Below, one piece after another: positions 11,501-23,219 of a DNA stretch of 64,000 bases. The DNA is from Phoenix dactylifera. Its lineage: Eukaryota; Streptophyta; Magnoliopsida; Arecales; Arecaceae. Both the position numbers and the translations under genes were made by a program. Position 1 is the first letter of the stretch. Every line of letters starts with the position of its first letter. The DNA lies in NCBI RefSeq assembly GCF_009389715.1, contig NC_052395.1, forward strand, positions 20,239,993 to 20,303,992, in the 5' to 3' direction. The notes under the pieces are model-generated. The model made no database searches. It was not told where the DNA came from and saw only the letters and a list, made by a program, of their open reading frames with translations.

Positions 11501-12951
11501 ACAATGAGTAGAGTATTCTTGGATAATATTGAGCTTTATTCTTACCCAGCACATCACATGCTATATCGAGCTCGAGAAGACTTCAAAGACTCTTAACAAA
11601 AATTTACTGTGGCTTCAAAGAGTGCAACCATAATGGTGACTAGGCTGACAAATTTTCAAGAAGAACATGCAAGGGTAAAAAGTTATCAAGGGAGTCAGTT
11701 GAAAGTGTTGATGATGATGCAGCTAATCATGCTCCCAATGAGGAATCAAACTCAGATTCTGATTAGCTGAATGACTATCAATTTCAGAGATACAATTTCG
11801 ATGACTACAGCCAAAAAATAATTAAAGGCATCAAAAAATATAAAGAAAAAAATTCAGAAAAGTTCAAAATAGGAAAAAAAGACAAATTCAAATGTAATTA
11901 TTTCAAGAACATTTGCAGTTCATGGATCCTTGAATGCACAGTTTTGGCAGTATCAGAGTAAAACCAATTAGCAGCATATAAAATAATTCTAAAAAAATGT
12001 TAAAAACATCCTTCTTCACAACATTTTGGAGTGCTGGATCTAATCTAACACTTGACAATCTAATTGTCTACAAAAGCATGACCTAATTTCATTAAAAAAT
12101 ATGAAAATTTTGTTCAGAAAAAATCATGATATAACTAGAAGTATTTGCAAAATTTGTACTGAAACATGAAAAATCAACAGGGCATCATGAAATATTAAGA
12201 AAATGTCCAAGGAACTTCTGCGGTTCAAACCCAGGATCATAAAGAATAACATATGATATCAGATTTCATAACTCCGAGCTTAATGCCCTCTAGAAGGTTT
12301 TCTTTCCTTTAGTTTTGACCTTGACCTTTATACAACGGCAGGATCTAGGCCAAGAATCTTTATGATGAGGTATAGGATACACATTGCCCATTATAGAACA
12401 CCTTATGGAAGTTATCCCCAAACTGTTCCGTGTGAGCATTCGAGGATGCCACCAGTAATCTGAGAAAAGTAGAAAAATAACACCTTGATAGCAACCAAAA
12501 AAAAAAAAGAAGAAGAAGAAAAAGAAAGAAAGAGAATTCTTGGATGAAGGGAAACGTTGCTCTGAAGCAGAAAAAGATTATACCATCTTTCCCAATCAAG
12601 TTTCAATTATCAGTTATATCCGTTTCTTGTACACTTCTTAATATTATTTTCCGTGTATCCAGAGCCATGTAGCACACATCTTTGATGATATTGAATCAAA
12701 TCTAAGCGGAAATTTTTCTCGGGAAGCTGTATAAAAACAGGAATTCCCATCATTGAAATTAACAGCATAGAAAAGAAAAAATAAACAGTAGAAAGATTTC
12801 GGAACTTATCCAGAGAAAGAGAGGGGAAATCTACCCGGAACTTGTCGAGCTGAGACTGGGTGACCTTCGAAGATTTGAAATTGGTTTGGAGGAGTGGCGT
12901 TGCAGCCAACGCAGCCTCCCTCCTCGCGTTCTCCTCCTCCTCCTCTCCCAT
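8596..12951 (-). CDS. Conserved plant protein ending in a KLHWG motif; partial gene, last exon outside window
   Basis: Exons recognised on the minus strand: 12835-12951 (start ATG at 12951, 39 codons, product begins MGEEEEENARREAALAATPL and later has VTQSQLDKFR), 9443-9480 (38 bp, VESSGGALESSI), 9117-9241 (125 bp, containing LCLEELDIKDGKDISASGD) and 8596-8645 (50 bp, ending RKRRKLHWG). All have AG/GT borders, and the last three are mutually in phase (1+36+1, 2+123, 48+2). From memory of the family, QLDKFRELHxRRLQIK should follow exon 1 and LDTKERWERKANM should follow KLHWG; neither is clearly found. A Lys-rich second exon may be decayed near 12300. The final exon probably lies left of the window, beyond the gypsy and copia-1 insertions, making the last intron over 8.5 kb. 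Function unknown. It is divergent to AP-3 delta. Confidence 0.6.
9481..12834. other. Intron sequence of the KLHWG-protein gene
   Basis: About 3.35 kb of AT-rich sequence with poly(A) runs (10656-10673) and no clear gene. A minus-strand stretch at about 12300-12345 reads RCIKVKVKTKGK and may be a decayed second exon. A plus-strand acidic ORF end at about 11650-11765 may be transposon debris. Confidence 0.45.
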
Positions 12952-13842
12952 GGCGTCCTTGAGAACATAAGCTAGGGGCAAGGGAGAAAATATAAAGCCG
13001 TCCTAAATCTGGTGCCCCCAACCCAAAAAAAAAAAAAGAAAGAAAAAAGAAAAAAAAAGAAATGGAGGACCTCGGCCTCCATGGGCCGGCCGATGCCGAC
13101 ATGGACCGAAATCTCGGTACATGTATCTCGGCCCAGAAGGAATAAACATATCTATATAGTGACATATTTGGCGAGGACAGATTAGAGATATTTCGACGAT
13201 TGAGTAAATTAGATATTAGCTGTTATTTTAAGCATTGATTTGAATATTGAATAATTAAAGATTCATTTAGGATGTTGGCCAGAAAAGATAATTTAGGACA
13301 CTGAAAGACTGACCGGAAAATCTAAGACAGGATTTTGATATAGTGCTGGGCTGTGTGAGATGGGTGTAATGACATGAGAGGAAAGATAAGATTTTGATAA
13401 GATCTCTTAGCAAATGCACTCGTTGTTTTCTGAATTTGGACAGAGGTTGGATGACAAACCGTTTAGCACATACCTATATGTCATGGTAGAGAAAAGGTCA
13501 TGGGGCATACAAAAAAAAACACAAATTGTTTTTGGCAAGATTTTATTCAGCACATATCTATATTTTATTTATTGTATTAAGATTTTCTTTTGGCACGTTT
13601 ACTTTTCGTTTTTACCTTCGATTAACTCATGTTCAATATTACCATTGAAATTTTTCTCTCCGGCACGCCCTGCGGTGTGGTTCAGGATTTCACTGTAGCA
13701 CGTGAGAGTGGGAGACGCAGATGTCAGGTTGATTGGCTTTGGCTATCGGAATCATGGCTTCCGAGATCTATACGACCTGATAGGGACGCAAATTCCCAGT
13801 CCTGGACGTCAAATCGCATCATCCGTTTATGTGAGATCGCCC
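12952..13842. promoter_or_regulatory. Divergent promoter region between KLHWG-protein gene and AP-3 delta
   Basis: 891 bp separate the two divergently oriented start codons. The left part has A-rich runs (13025-13061). Short upstream ATGs occur on both sides, including an in-frame one 141 bp upstream of the AP-3 delta start. No unambiguous TATA box was identified for either gene, so the shared promoter is inferred from spacing and orientation. Confidence 0.45.
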
Positions 13843-16743
13843 ATGGCGGGGGGCTCCTCCTCCTCCTCCTCCTCCTTCTCGACCGCCCCCGCCCCATCCC
13901 TCGTGGACTCGCTGTTCCAGCGCTCTCTGGACGACCTGATCAAGGCCCTCCGCTCCCAGCCCGCCGGGGCCGAGCCCTCCCTCCTCTCCCGCGCCGTCGC
14001 CGAGATCCGCCGCGAGATCCGCTCGCCGGACCCCGACACCAAAGCTGTCGCCCTCCAGAAGCTCACCTACCTCTCCTCCCTCCACGGCCTCGACGCCTCC
14101 TGGGCCGCCTTCCACGCCCTCGAGCTCCTCCCCTCCCCCTCCCCCCTTCATAAGCGCCTCGCCTACGTCGCCGCCTCCCTCTCCTTCCACCCCTCCACCA
14201 CTGACGTCCTCCCCCTCTCCACCCACCAGCTCCGCAAGGACCTCTCCCCCTCCTCCCCTCCCCCCTTCTCCTCCCTCGCCCTCCACCTTCTCTCCCTCTC
14301 CGCCTCGCCCGACCTCGCCCTCCACCTCGCGCCCGACCTCCTCCCCCTCCTCTCCCCTCGCAGTTCTCCCTCCTCTCCTCTCCGCCCCAAGGCCGCTGCC
14401 GCTGCCCTCCGCACCCTCTCCGTCTGCCCCGACGTCGCCCCCCTCCTCTTCAAGCCCCTCGTTGACTGCCTCTCCTCCCCCGACCTCCGCGTCGTCTCCG
14501 CCGCCGTCGGCGCCTTCGCCGAGCTCGCCTCATCCGGTGACCCCACCCCCTACCTCCCCCTCGCCCCCGAGTTCTACCGCGTCCTCGCCGAGTCCGGCAG
14601 CAACTGGATCCTCATCAAGCTCCTCAAGATCTTCACCCGCCTCGCCCCTCTCGAGCCCCGCCTCGCTGCCCGCCTCGTCGACCCCCTCTGCGACCTCCTC
14701 CGCCGCTCCTCCGCCCAGTCCCTTGTCTTCGAGTGCGTCCGCACCGTCTTCTCTGGCCTCCCCGACCACGACCGCGCCGTCCGCCTCGCCGTCGACAAGG
14801 TCAGGGAGTTCCTCGCCAGCGCCGATGACCCCAACCTCCGCTACCTCGGGCTGCGCGCCCTCTCCATGCTCGGCCCGCGGCACTCCTGGGCCGTGGAGGA
14901 GAGCCGGGAGGCGGTGATCCGGTCCCTCGCCGACCCCGACCCCAACATACGCCGCGAGGCCCTGCACCTCATCATGGTGATGGTGTTTGACAGCAACGTC
15001 GTCGAGATCTCCGTTCTCCTGGTCAACTACGCCATGAAGTCCGACCCCATTTTCGCCAACGAACTACTCGACGCAGTGCTCACCACCTGCCGGAGGAACG
15101 TGTACGAGCTGATCGTGGATTTCGATTGGTATGTCTCGCTCCTCGGGGAGATGGCCAGGAACCCGCACTGCACCCGGGGGGAGGAGATCGAGCGGCAGAT
15201 CGTGGATATCGGGCTGAGGGTCAGGGATGCGAGGCCGGAGCTCGTCCGCGTGGCTCGAGGTCTCTTGATTGATCCTGCTCTGCTTGGGAACCCGTTTCTC
15301 TGCAGGATACTGTCTGCGGCTGCTTGGGTTTCGGGGGAGTATGTCGAGTTCTCAAGGAATCCGTTGGAGCTTGTCGAGGCACTGCTGCAGCCGAGGACTA
15401 GTCTTCTCCCTCCTTTGGTGAGAGCTGTTTATATTCAAGCAGTGTTTAAAGTTCTCGCCTTTTGTTTCAGTACATATATCGATCAACTGGAAATCAGTCA
15501 ACTTTCATCCCTTGGCAATTCAACCACTGGAGGTGCGTCCTCCATTGTAGAATCTAACACTGCTGCTGCTGCTAGTTGCATAGCGGATGGAATTGCTGGG
15601 ATGGAGAGCACTGATGGCATTGCTACTGGTGACAAGCCAGCCTCGTTATTCAGTTCGATAGAGAACAAAGATCCCTTTACATGTGAATCTCTTACAAAAT
15701 TGTTAATTTTGATTGAAACGGCAGTGGGTCCACTATCAGAGAATGATGAAGTGGAAGTTCATGGGCGGGCAAGGAATCTGCTTGGTTTGATTCACATGTT
15801 ACGGGAGATTCTAACTTGGAAGACTGAGGAGCAGGGCTTTATAAAAGATAACAGGATTGGTGAAATTGTGAACCTTCTGCAATCAATGTTTTCTGAAGAG
15901 CTAGGTCCGGTTTCTGTGAATGCTCAGAATAGAGTTCCTGTACCTGAGGGTCTTGTTCTTGAGGAAAATCTTGCTGATCTTGCCTGGACTTTAACTGAGG
16001 ATGATACCGCTCCATCCATGTCAATTTCATTTTCCCTTCGAAGTCATCAACATGGGAAGACAAAGGATGCTGCTGCATCATCAGTTCGGTCAGCATCTCT
16101 GCTTGCTGAACACCGTAAACGGCATGGATTGTATTACCTTCCTACAGAGAAAGATGAGACTGAATCGAATGATTACCCACGTGCCAACGATCCTCTGTTG
16201 CCAGCCAGTCAAGGTGATGTACCTGAGGACCTTGTAAAGCTCACCAAGCAATCACTGATTCCCAGAAAGGTAAAGCACACAAAGCCACGCCCTGTAGTGA
16301 TAAAACTGGATGAAGGTGATGGAGTCTCAACTTTTCCTTCGACAACAGTGAAGGAATCAAAAGATGATTTGCTATCTGGTGCAATACATGATGCTCTTTT
16401 GGGAGAAGGCAAACCATCATCATCACAAAAAAGGTATTCGGACAAGTCATCCCGAGGAAGAGTCAAAGATATAGCAGATACTGGTGAATCTGTTTCTCAG
16501 TCAAAAGAAAATCTAGAGTCGGGTAATAGAGAACATCGGAGTTCAGGTTCTAAGAGTAAACATCGTGGTCATGGTAAAGAAAGACATAGAAGCCCTCAGA
16601 AGAATGAGGAGAAGGAAGAGAAAAATCATAGGAACTCAGCAAGGAGCAGTCATCATCATGAAAGACATAAGCATAGGCCAAGAGGGGAGGCTCTTCTAAA
16701 TGTAGCTCCACGGGCACCAGTTATCCAACATTTCCTTTTGTGA
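13843..16743 (+). CDS. AP3D: AP-3 complex subunit delta (delta adaptin)
   Basis: Intronless 966-codon frame. It encodes the large delta subunit of the AP-3 adaptor, which sorts cargo from endosome/Golgi membranes to the vacuole; in Arabidopsis this subunit is needed for protein-storage and lytic vacuole function. The N-terminus SLVDSLFQRSLDDLIKALR (residues about 19-37) matches the family start. An adaptin N-terminal HEAT trunk then fills about residues 30-600 (for example HGLDASWAAFHALE near 80-95, DPNIRREALHLIMVMVFDSN near 365-385). The tail (about 730-966) is disordered and Lys/Ser/His-rich, ending APRAPVIQHFLL. I chose the ATG at 13843 because family members begin close to the LFQRSL motif; an in-frame ATG at 13702 would add 47 unconserved residues. 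The first ~1.1 kb is extremely C-rich, falling to ordinary GC by 15.4 kb. The Arabidopsis protein is somewhat shorter. Confidence 0.95.
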   Translation: MAGGSSSSSSSFSTAPAPSLVDSLFQRSLDDLIKALRSQPAGAEPSLLSRAVAEIRREIRSPDPDTKAVALQKLTYLSSLHGLDASWAAFHALELLPSPSPLHKRLAYVAASLSFHPSTTDVLPLSTHQLRKDLSPSSPPPFSSLALHLLSLSASPDLALHLAPDLLPLLSPRSSPSSPLRPKAAAAALRTLSVCPDVAPLLFKPLVDCLSSPDLRVVSAAVGAFAELASSGDPTPYLPLAPEFYRVLAESGSNWILIKLLKIFTRLAPLEPRLAARLVDPLCDLLRRSSAQSLVFECVRTVFSGLPDHDRAVRLAVDKVREFLASADDPNLRYLGLRALSMLGPRHSWAVEESREAVIRSLADPDPNIRREALHLIMVMVFDSNVVEISVLLVNYAMKSDPIFANELLDAVLTTCRRNVYELIVDFDWYVSLLGEMARNPHCTRGEEIERQIVDIGLRVRDARPELVRVARGLLIDPALLGNPFLCRILSAAAWVSGEYVEFSRNPLELVEALLQPRTSLLPPLVRAVYIQAVFKVLAFCFSTYIDQLEISQLSSLGNSTTGGASSIVESNTAAAASCIADGIAGMESTDGIATGDKPASLFSSIENKDPFTCESLTKLLILIETAVGPLSENDEVEVHGRARNLLGLIHMLREILTWKTEEQGFIKDNRIGEIVNLLQSMFSEELGPVSVNAQNRVPVPEGLVLEENLADLAWTLTEDDTAPSMSISFSLRSHQHGKTKDAAASSVRSASLLAEHRKRHGLYYLPTEKDETESNDYPRANDPLLPASQGDVPEDLVKLTKQSLIPRKVKHTKPRPVVIKLDEGDGVSTFPSTTVKESKDDLLSGAIHDALLGEGKPSSSQKRYSDKSSRGRVKDIADTGESVSQSKENLESGNREHRSSGSKSKHRGHGKERHRSPQKNEEKEEKNHRNSARSSHHHERHKHRPRGEALLNVAPRAPVIQHFLL

Positions 16744-16918
16744 TTGATTTTAACTTGTTTGGTGCATTGTTTATCTAGTCACAGTTTTGGAGGAATTTAG
16801 ATGATGCGGTGTAATATTGTTTGTTGCCCTTCTTGCTGAGGTCAGGCCTAGTGCTTTCTCCTTTTCTTTTGCGGTGCATATCTTTGTATATATTCTAGTA
16901 TTATATGAATTTGTTTCA

Positions 16919-17175
16919 GGGTTTGAATCAAGGTTCATCGTACCGGTACTAGACCGTGTACCGGTGCCACATTAGCATGGTGTCAGTACGGTACGATATG
17001 AAATTTTTTTGGCGTACCGAGGGTCGGTATGCCATCCGTATCGGTATCGGTATCGGTACCAAACCGGTCGGTAATTATGCCACCCGTATCAATACCGATA
17101 CTGGTACCAAACCGATACGGTACGCTCAGTACCAACCGGTACAGTATGGTATGGCATACCATGGTTTGAATCCTG
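16919..17175. repeat. GGTACCGG-motif repeat block
   Basis: About 250 bp made largely of degenerate, often palindromic GGTACCG/GGTATCGG motifs on both strands. It is bounded on the left by GAATCAAGGTTC and on the right by CCATGGTTTGAATCC. It looks like a non-autonomous transposable element with a self-complementary interior; the class is not established. Confidence 0.55.
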
Positions 17176-18294
17176 TATACTATCTTACAGAATAAATCTC
17201 ATTAAGATACTCCGCGAAATACTATCTTGTATTCACTTGTTGTAACTGTCATAAATTTAGATCAGGATTTTTTTTGTCCGGATGAAGAATATTAAACTTG
17301 TTCAAATTTAAGAAGGACATCTTGATAATGCCTTATATTTTCAAAAGAACTAGGAGAGAAATGTTGGAGGAAAAACAACAATGGTATAATAGGTTTAGGC
17401 ATTTAGCAAAAGGCGAAATGAAATTCAGATAGTAGCATGCCATGTTTGCATAGTAGATATTTTACCAAATATAAATAACCAGTTAGTCTGTACTCCTGTT
17501 TTGAAAATACAAATCTCCCTTTGACTACTTATTTCAATTTGTCAGGGTACTCTTAAAGACATAAAAGCCCATTAGGTCGATACAAATAGTAAATTTTGGG
17601 ATTTAAAAACAAGAGTAATTTAACCATAACCCTCATGATTTTTATCCATATTGTACAAATGGATGCAAGAATCTCACCGTACCTTCTCCAGGAATAAACT
17701 TTTGATGAAGAAAGGAGCAAAATATTGGAACTTCATGTCATCTTCATCTAGATCAAGATTTTAAGTATTGGTTTCGGTGCTCATACCGGTTCGCAACTAG
17801 TAAAATGTTGAGTATTGTGCATTTCTTCATACAAAACTTCAGTACAAGGGGCATACTGGGTATTTTATCCCTACCAGTATGGTATGGTATCCCTAGTATG
17901 GACTGGTATGTTGGTACTTAAAACAATGGTCTGGATTCATATGCGGGAGGTATGGCTTTCAGTTCTTATGATGGCGAGTCTACCTTCTTGATAAAATCAG
18001 GGGAAAAAAAAATTGGGTGAACTCAGACCCTCGATGACCAACATATGATGGCTTCCTGAACATAATAATGTGAAGGCCCCTTTAGCACCTCCTATTTTAT
18101 TTCATACGTACTACACTTTTGGTCTGATTTGAAGTGTTCTTATTCTTTTATGTTTTCCTTTCTGTTCGCATTTGGAACCACTTATTAAATTTATTCACAT
18201 CCATAATTGTTTGACACACATGAAAAATGCTAGCCAAATGTCTACTTCATCAAAATGAAGGACGTAAGTTTCAGCTAAAACCTCAAACAGATCT

Positions 18295-19550
18295 ATCCTA
18301 ATTTAATCAATTTTTTTGGTTTTGGTCGGTTTAAGCCAAAACTAATTGGTCGCGGTCTAGTTTTACCGGTTTTGGCCAGTCTTGGCCAAAATTGATTATT
18401 ACGTGTTATTTCTGTTCATAATATATTGATAATTTTATGATTTTGGGCCCATTTTTGTTTTTATTTTAGGTTGATGTCATCATGAGTTCATTTCTACATT
18501 TCTCTAAGTAAATTCAACTAACTAGTGTCGGTTTTGGGCCATCTTTTCATTCTTGAGTTGAAAGTAAAAATACTTATGGATGATAAATCTAACCTACAAG
18601 TAAACCAAATGCACTTTTTAATAGCAATTATATAGTTTATTGGGTTTATAAAAAATTAAATGCATTGGGCTCTTTCAATATAAGAAATTTAATAAAAGAT
18701 AGATTTTTATAGATACTTGAGATTTTCACCATTACTTTCTAAAGTAAAACATGAGAAACAAGATCTATGAGCAAGATTTAAGCTTGCATTTTCTAGATCT
18801 TAGTTTAAGTCCCCAAGGCATTTTCATGAGGTATATCTAATCACTGTCTTTTTCATACTTAATAGCGAGGTCCGTCGTACCGGTATCGGTCGGCATACCG
18901 GTGGCGGTCCGTATCGGTCCGTACCGATCCCGTATCGGTCCGTACTGATCTCATATCGGTCCGTACCGATCCCGTATCGGTATGGCAGTCGTACCGGCCG
19001 GTTTTTCAATGAAAAGCTCTCGATACCGGATCTCACGCTGATCCGGTACCGGTCCCTGTCCGGACCGGTACGGCATACCCTGCTTGATATATTATAAACT
19101 ATATGCCAATAATTGGTTCTCTGTAGGATGGTAATTATTATATCATGTTTCATACATATATGCACTTCTGTTTTGTATTTTCACTATTATATTTATAGTA
19201 CTAGGCATTCAAGAATTAGGTTATTGACATATTATCGGAAAATAATTACTTGACATCTCATCCATTTCCACATATTTTTATATTTCTTTCTACTTTCTGG
19301 CTTTCATCTTTCTGAAACACACAATCCCCAAATTTGATGATTGAAAACGATACATTGTGCTCCAAAACTATGTAGTAGATGTTTCCTTGGCTTATTTTTT
19401 TCTTATTTTTTGAATCATTATCAGTTTTTCTTAGTTTTGGCTGAAACTTTGAAACTTGAGCAAACATAGCGAAACAGCCAAAACTGCTGAAGACAAAACT
19501 GGAAAAGCCTGATTGAAACTGAAACTAACTTTTCCAACCTTGATCAAAAC
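18295..19550. repeat. GGTTTTGGTC-motif repeat, probably interrupted by a GGTACCGG block
   Basis: The left end (18310-18400) has repeated GGTTTTGGTCGGTTT and TTTTGGCCA motifs on both strands. The right end (about 19425-19545) has TTTTGGCTGAAAC, CAGCCAAAACTG and GAAACTGAAACTAAC. A related block is at 61770-61930. The grouping into one element is inferred. Confidence 0.35.
18865..19085. repeat. Second GGTACCGG-motif repeat block
   Basis: Repeated TCGGTCCGTACCGATCCCGT units, including near-identical tandem copies between about 18904 and 18985, then a palindromic GATCCGGTACCGGTCC segment. It has the same vocabulary as the block at 16919-17175 but a different arrangement. A weaker relative is visible at about 17770-17915. 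Confidence 0.55.
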
Positions 19551-22500
19551 TATGTAGCTCTTATTGACCACAACTGTATGCTGATGTGTTGCTGATTTAG
19601 TCCTTGTTAGGGTCAAAGGATAGCACTCTTCTACTCTCCAGAGCCAAAAAAGCATCTTTGTCATCTTGAAATGGACTTGCTAGATAAGCTATGAACTTTG
19701 TTGTCTCCACTTTCTTTATCTTTGTAGACACCCGTCAAGAGAATTAACATGCTGGTGTTGTATGTCACTTTCTAGCTGGAATCTTCTACTTATGGTGCGA
19801 CATGTTGGAAATTCTTTGGGATATTACTCTTTTACCTGCTTCTCAAGCACTTCCTGAATGTAAAATATTAATAAGAATCTGTCTTCCTTGCTCCTGCACT
19901 TAAATTTTGTCCCCATACTTGCTCCTGATTCTGGTAACTAAGATTTGTCAGCACTCTGATCCCCTGGATGCGAAGAGTTGAGGCTGGTGAATAACTTTTG
20001 CTGGTAGTACTAGGAAAATGCTTAAATTTCATTTTGTCCAGCTGTTTTGCCTCTTTCACGCTATTGCATCAATTTTGTTTCTTGTGAACAGCTATCTCAA
20101 CAGGTTGTGCAAACAAACTATTTACTCTTCACAGTCATTCAAGGAAGAATATGGACTTAATATTCCTCTGGAACTTGGAAGTGAAACTTCGTCCCTTTTT
20201 CAGTTATAGATGATGAATTTTACAGAGTTAGTGCTCAAAATGCTTCAGGTGCTTCTCTTGAGTTGTAATGGCCATGTTGTAGATTGGTTTATGAACTGCA
20301 AATGAATCAGTATCTTGCTGTCCTTGATAGTCAAGTTTAGATCGTTTCACTTTGTGATATTTAAAATTGAGCATTAATAGTTAGATTTTCTCTGAATTCG
20401 TGCCTTGCTGTAAAAGAAGGGAAAGTAGAAAAATTTCAATCTTTGCTTTAGGTTGATCATTCAGTTAGAATATGCGGGGCTTCTTCAATAATTTGCAATG
20501 CTACGTTGCCTGGCATTTTATCATTTTTCAGTGTGCATTGTTTTTTAGCTGCATGCGTCAAAATCTGCTAATTTACGAGGGAGGCAAAATCTTCATGACT
20601 TAAAAGAGGAATTGGTCTATGGATGCATGGATGGATCACAAACAGGAGCTCTTAAAAGAAACGCCGGCTTGCCTCTGAATCTGTACTTCTTTGAAGAATG
20701 TTGAACTGTTGCTATCAATTGGAAGGGTAGGTGGAAACTTATTGGAAGGATTAAAAAGGATGGGAGGTAATTGACTTTCAAAGTTTAAGAAGAAGGTGGC
20801 GTAGAATATTTGAAAACTTGCAAAGCATATTTTCTCTTGCAAAGCAAGACAAATGAAGGTTACACATGTGAATTATGGAAAAGGACTAAGAAGTGTGCCT
20901 CTGATAGGATCATGATAATATTACTGTAATCTTTAACAAGGAGCAAAGTAGCTGAAGGATAACAGGACCATATAAAAGAGGTATCTACATCTTTCTCAGT
21001 GAAGGATGATATACTAATGACGATAACAGGGCCATATAAAAGAGGCTATGATTTTGGATGTTCCCCCCAGGAAGTCCACAGAGAAAAGGCTAAAGTTTTT
21101 CTTCTTAAATTTAACTGGTTAGAAAATGAAGCTGCTATAATTATAAATAATCATCTGGGTCAATGAACTATGATATAAGATACACCTTAGGATAGAAAAT
21201 ATCATTAATAGCGAGGCGGAGCAAGTATGTTCGGAAACAATGCAGTGTGAAACGTTCAAGTAAATTGAGAGGCTAACAGATAAAAGGGCTTTGGATTAGC
21301 ATTAGGTGATTACTGTCAAAAATAATCAACTCTGTGATAGGATCAGTGGCAGAACTCACACGAACGTTGAGATTTATGGCTGAGCTATGGTGAGGAGAGT
21401 GACTGCTGGATGAGAAAGGACGATATGAATAGGAACAGATTTTTGCTACAGCTGCTAAGGATGGTAAACTTGATCATAGTTTCATTTTTGCCTCTACTGT
21501 TATTTTTAATTTTATGGTTATTGACTAAGAGAGGATGGATATAAATAAGGTAAAAGAAGAGGTCTAGGAGGTTTTTTACTACTAATGCTTCGATACTGAA
21601 GTTGCATATGAAAAATATTTGGATGCATCGATCCCCGTATTAAGTATTTGTGTGCATATATTAACAGTGTAAGTAGTGATTCTTGACCAGATGAGATTTT
21701 AGTGCAATAATCTCGTCTGACTGGGATCATTTGTTTAATTGTAAAATATGTTGATTAGGTAACTTGAAGTGCTTATTATTTTCTAATTTACAAAAATATC
21801 TTAAAAGTCTTTTATTATTAATCACTTCTACAACAATTTGGTTTAGAAATTTCTATGGTTTCGTATATGCAAGCCTTTGAATTCATGGCAGAGGTAGATC
21901 ATTCTTACTTTAAGGATCATATATATATATATATATGCCTTGCTGCTTTGCTCATGCCTCATTCGGTTTTAATTTTTGCACAGCAAAATGCTTGCTTCCT
22001 CTTCATGGTCGGCAGATTCTTTTTTCCAGATGTTTGTGCAAGATGGTTGATTTCAGTATTCTCTTGGAAAATGAGTTGAAATGGTTTGTGGAAAAAATTT
22101 TGGGACTAGGCATGAACATTCATTTGAACAAGGCATTTCTTTAGCAGTTATTTAGCTTAAAGCTCATAAATGGATGCATCATGTACTGATATATTTGGAT
22201 TTAGTCATATTTTAATTGGATAGACTCCATAGCGAAGGATGAATGTCACCACTGCTAATGTCTAGTGGCCTATAATGCTAATGTCTAATGGGATTTCTAA
22301 GGGCGAGATGATAACATGAGAAGGATATTTTGAAGCTTGAAGTTTTCCATGCAACTACAGGTGCCTCTTACACGAGAAATTATATTCTCCATGACGGGCA
22401 CTTGATGAATGAATTCCATAGAAACGAGCAGCTATGATTTACAGCGTTCATGCCGCCTTGGATATACTTTCCTGCAGCTGTGATTGGTCCTCTATTTTTT

Positions 22501-23219
22501 TTCGAAAAAGTCTTCGAAAATAATAGCTAATGCACTTGCCATGAAAGTTTGTATTGTGGAAGGGAGGAGAGTGTGGATAAGGATAAGGTAGAAGCTAGAG
22601 CGGATTAAGCCTCTCCTTTGGGAAAGGATATCAGGAAACTAAATTCTATGGCGCACATAAATGCCACTCATGAAATATTAGGCTTTCAAATATGTTAGTG
22701 GATCCGAGACTTGTCTACGAACTTTTGAAGGCTCGGTTGCCACGTACACACGTGTTAGCTTCCGGGAAGCAAGCGGGAATAAAGCAACTCATCCCATGGT
22801 GTTCTCCCCCACTTTCGTAGCAATTCTACCGTCCCTGCCACCATCATGGGCCCAAGTTGAATTCAGGTGAGCAAGTACAGCTTGGCCGGTCGGTCAGCTT
22901 GACCGCTAAAGCCATGCAAGTGCAACCCACTCAAATGTCTCTTCCAGTTCCAATCCCATCTAACTGCGAAAGTTCCTACTTAAACGATAATTAGGTTGAC
23001 TTTGAAAATGTAAGACTCAAGGCTAGAACCTCCTAAATCTAGGAGGAAAGGTGTGTCTGTCCCAAATTTTGTACAAAATTCTTGAAACAATAGTTCATGG
23101 GTACTATTATCCCACTGTTCTTTGCTCAGGGATTGGTGCAGTACACAGCAGGTGCATGGACATCTGTAATGGTTGTGCTGAATGCTGATCGCCAGCTTCC
23201 CTAGCAATGGACACGCTGA

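Noticed and set aside
11650-11766. Plus-strand ORF end with RESVESVDDDAANHAPNEES, resembling the acidic tail of a nuclear protein or hAT transposase.
   Set aside because: Too short, with no supporting domain or splice context, and inside an intron of a minus-strand gene.
13702-13842. Upstream in-frame extension of AP-3 delta.
   Set aside because: The extra 47 residues do not resemble family N-termini; the ATG at 13843 places the conserved LFQRSL motif at the expected distance.
14163-14967. Long minus-strand ORFs opposite AP-3 delta (127-168 residues, Glu/Gly/Ala/Arg-rich).
   Set aside because: They mirror the C-rich codons of AP-3 delta on the other strand and have no domain; they are shadows.
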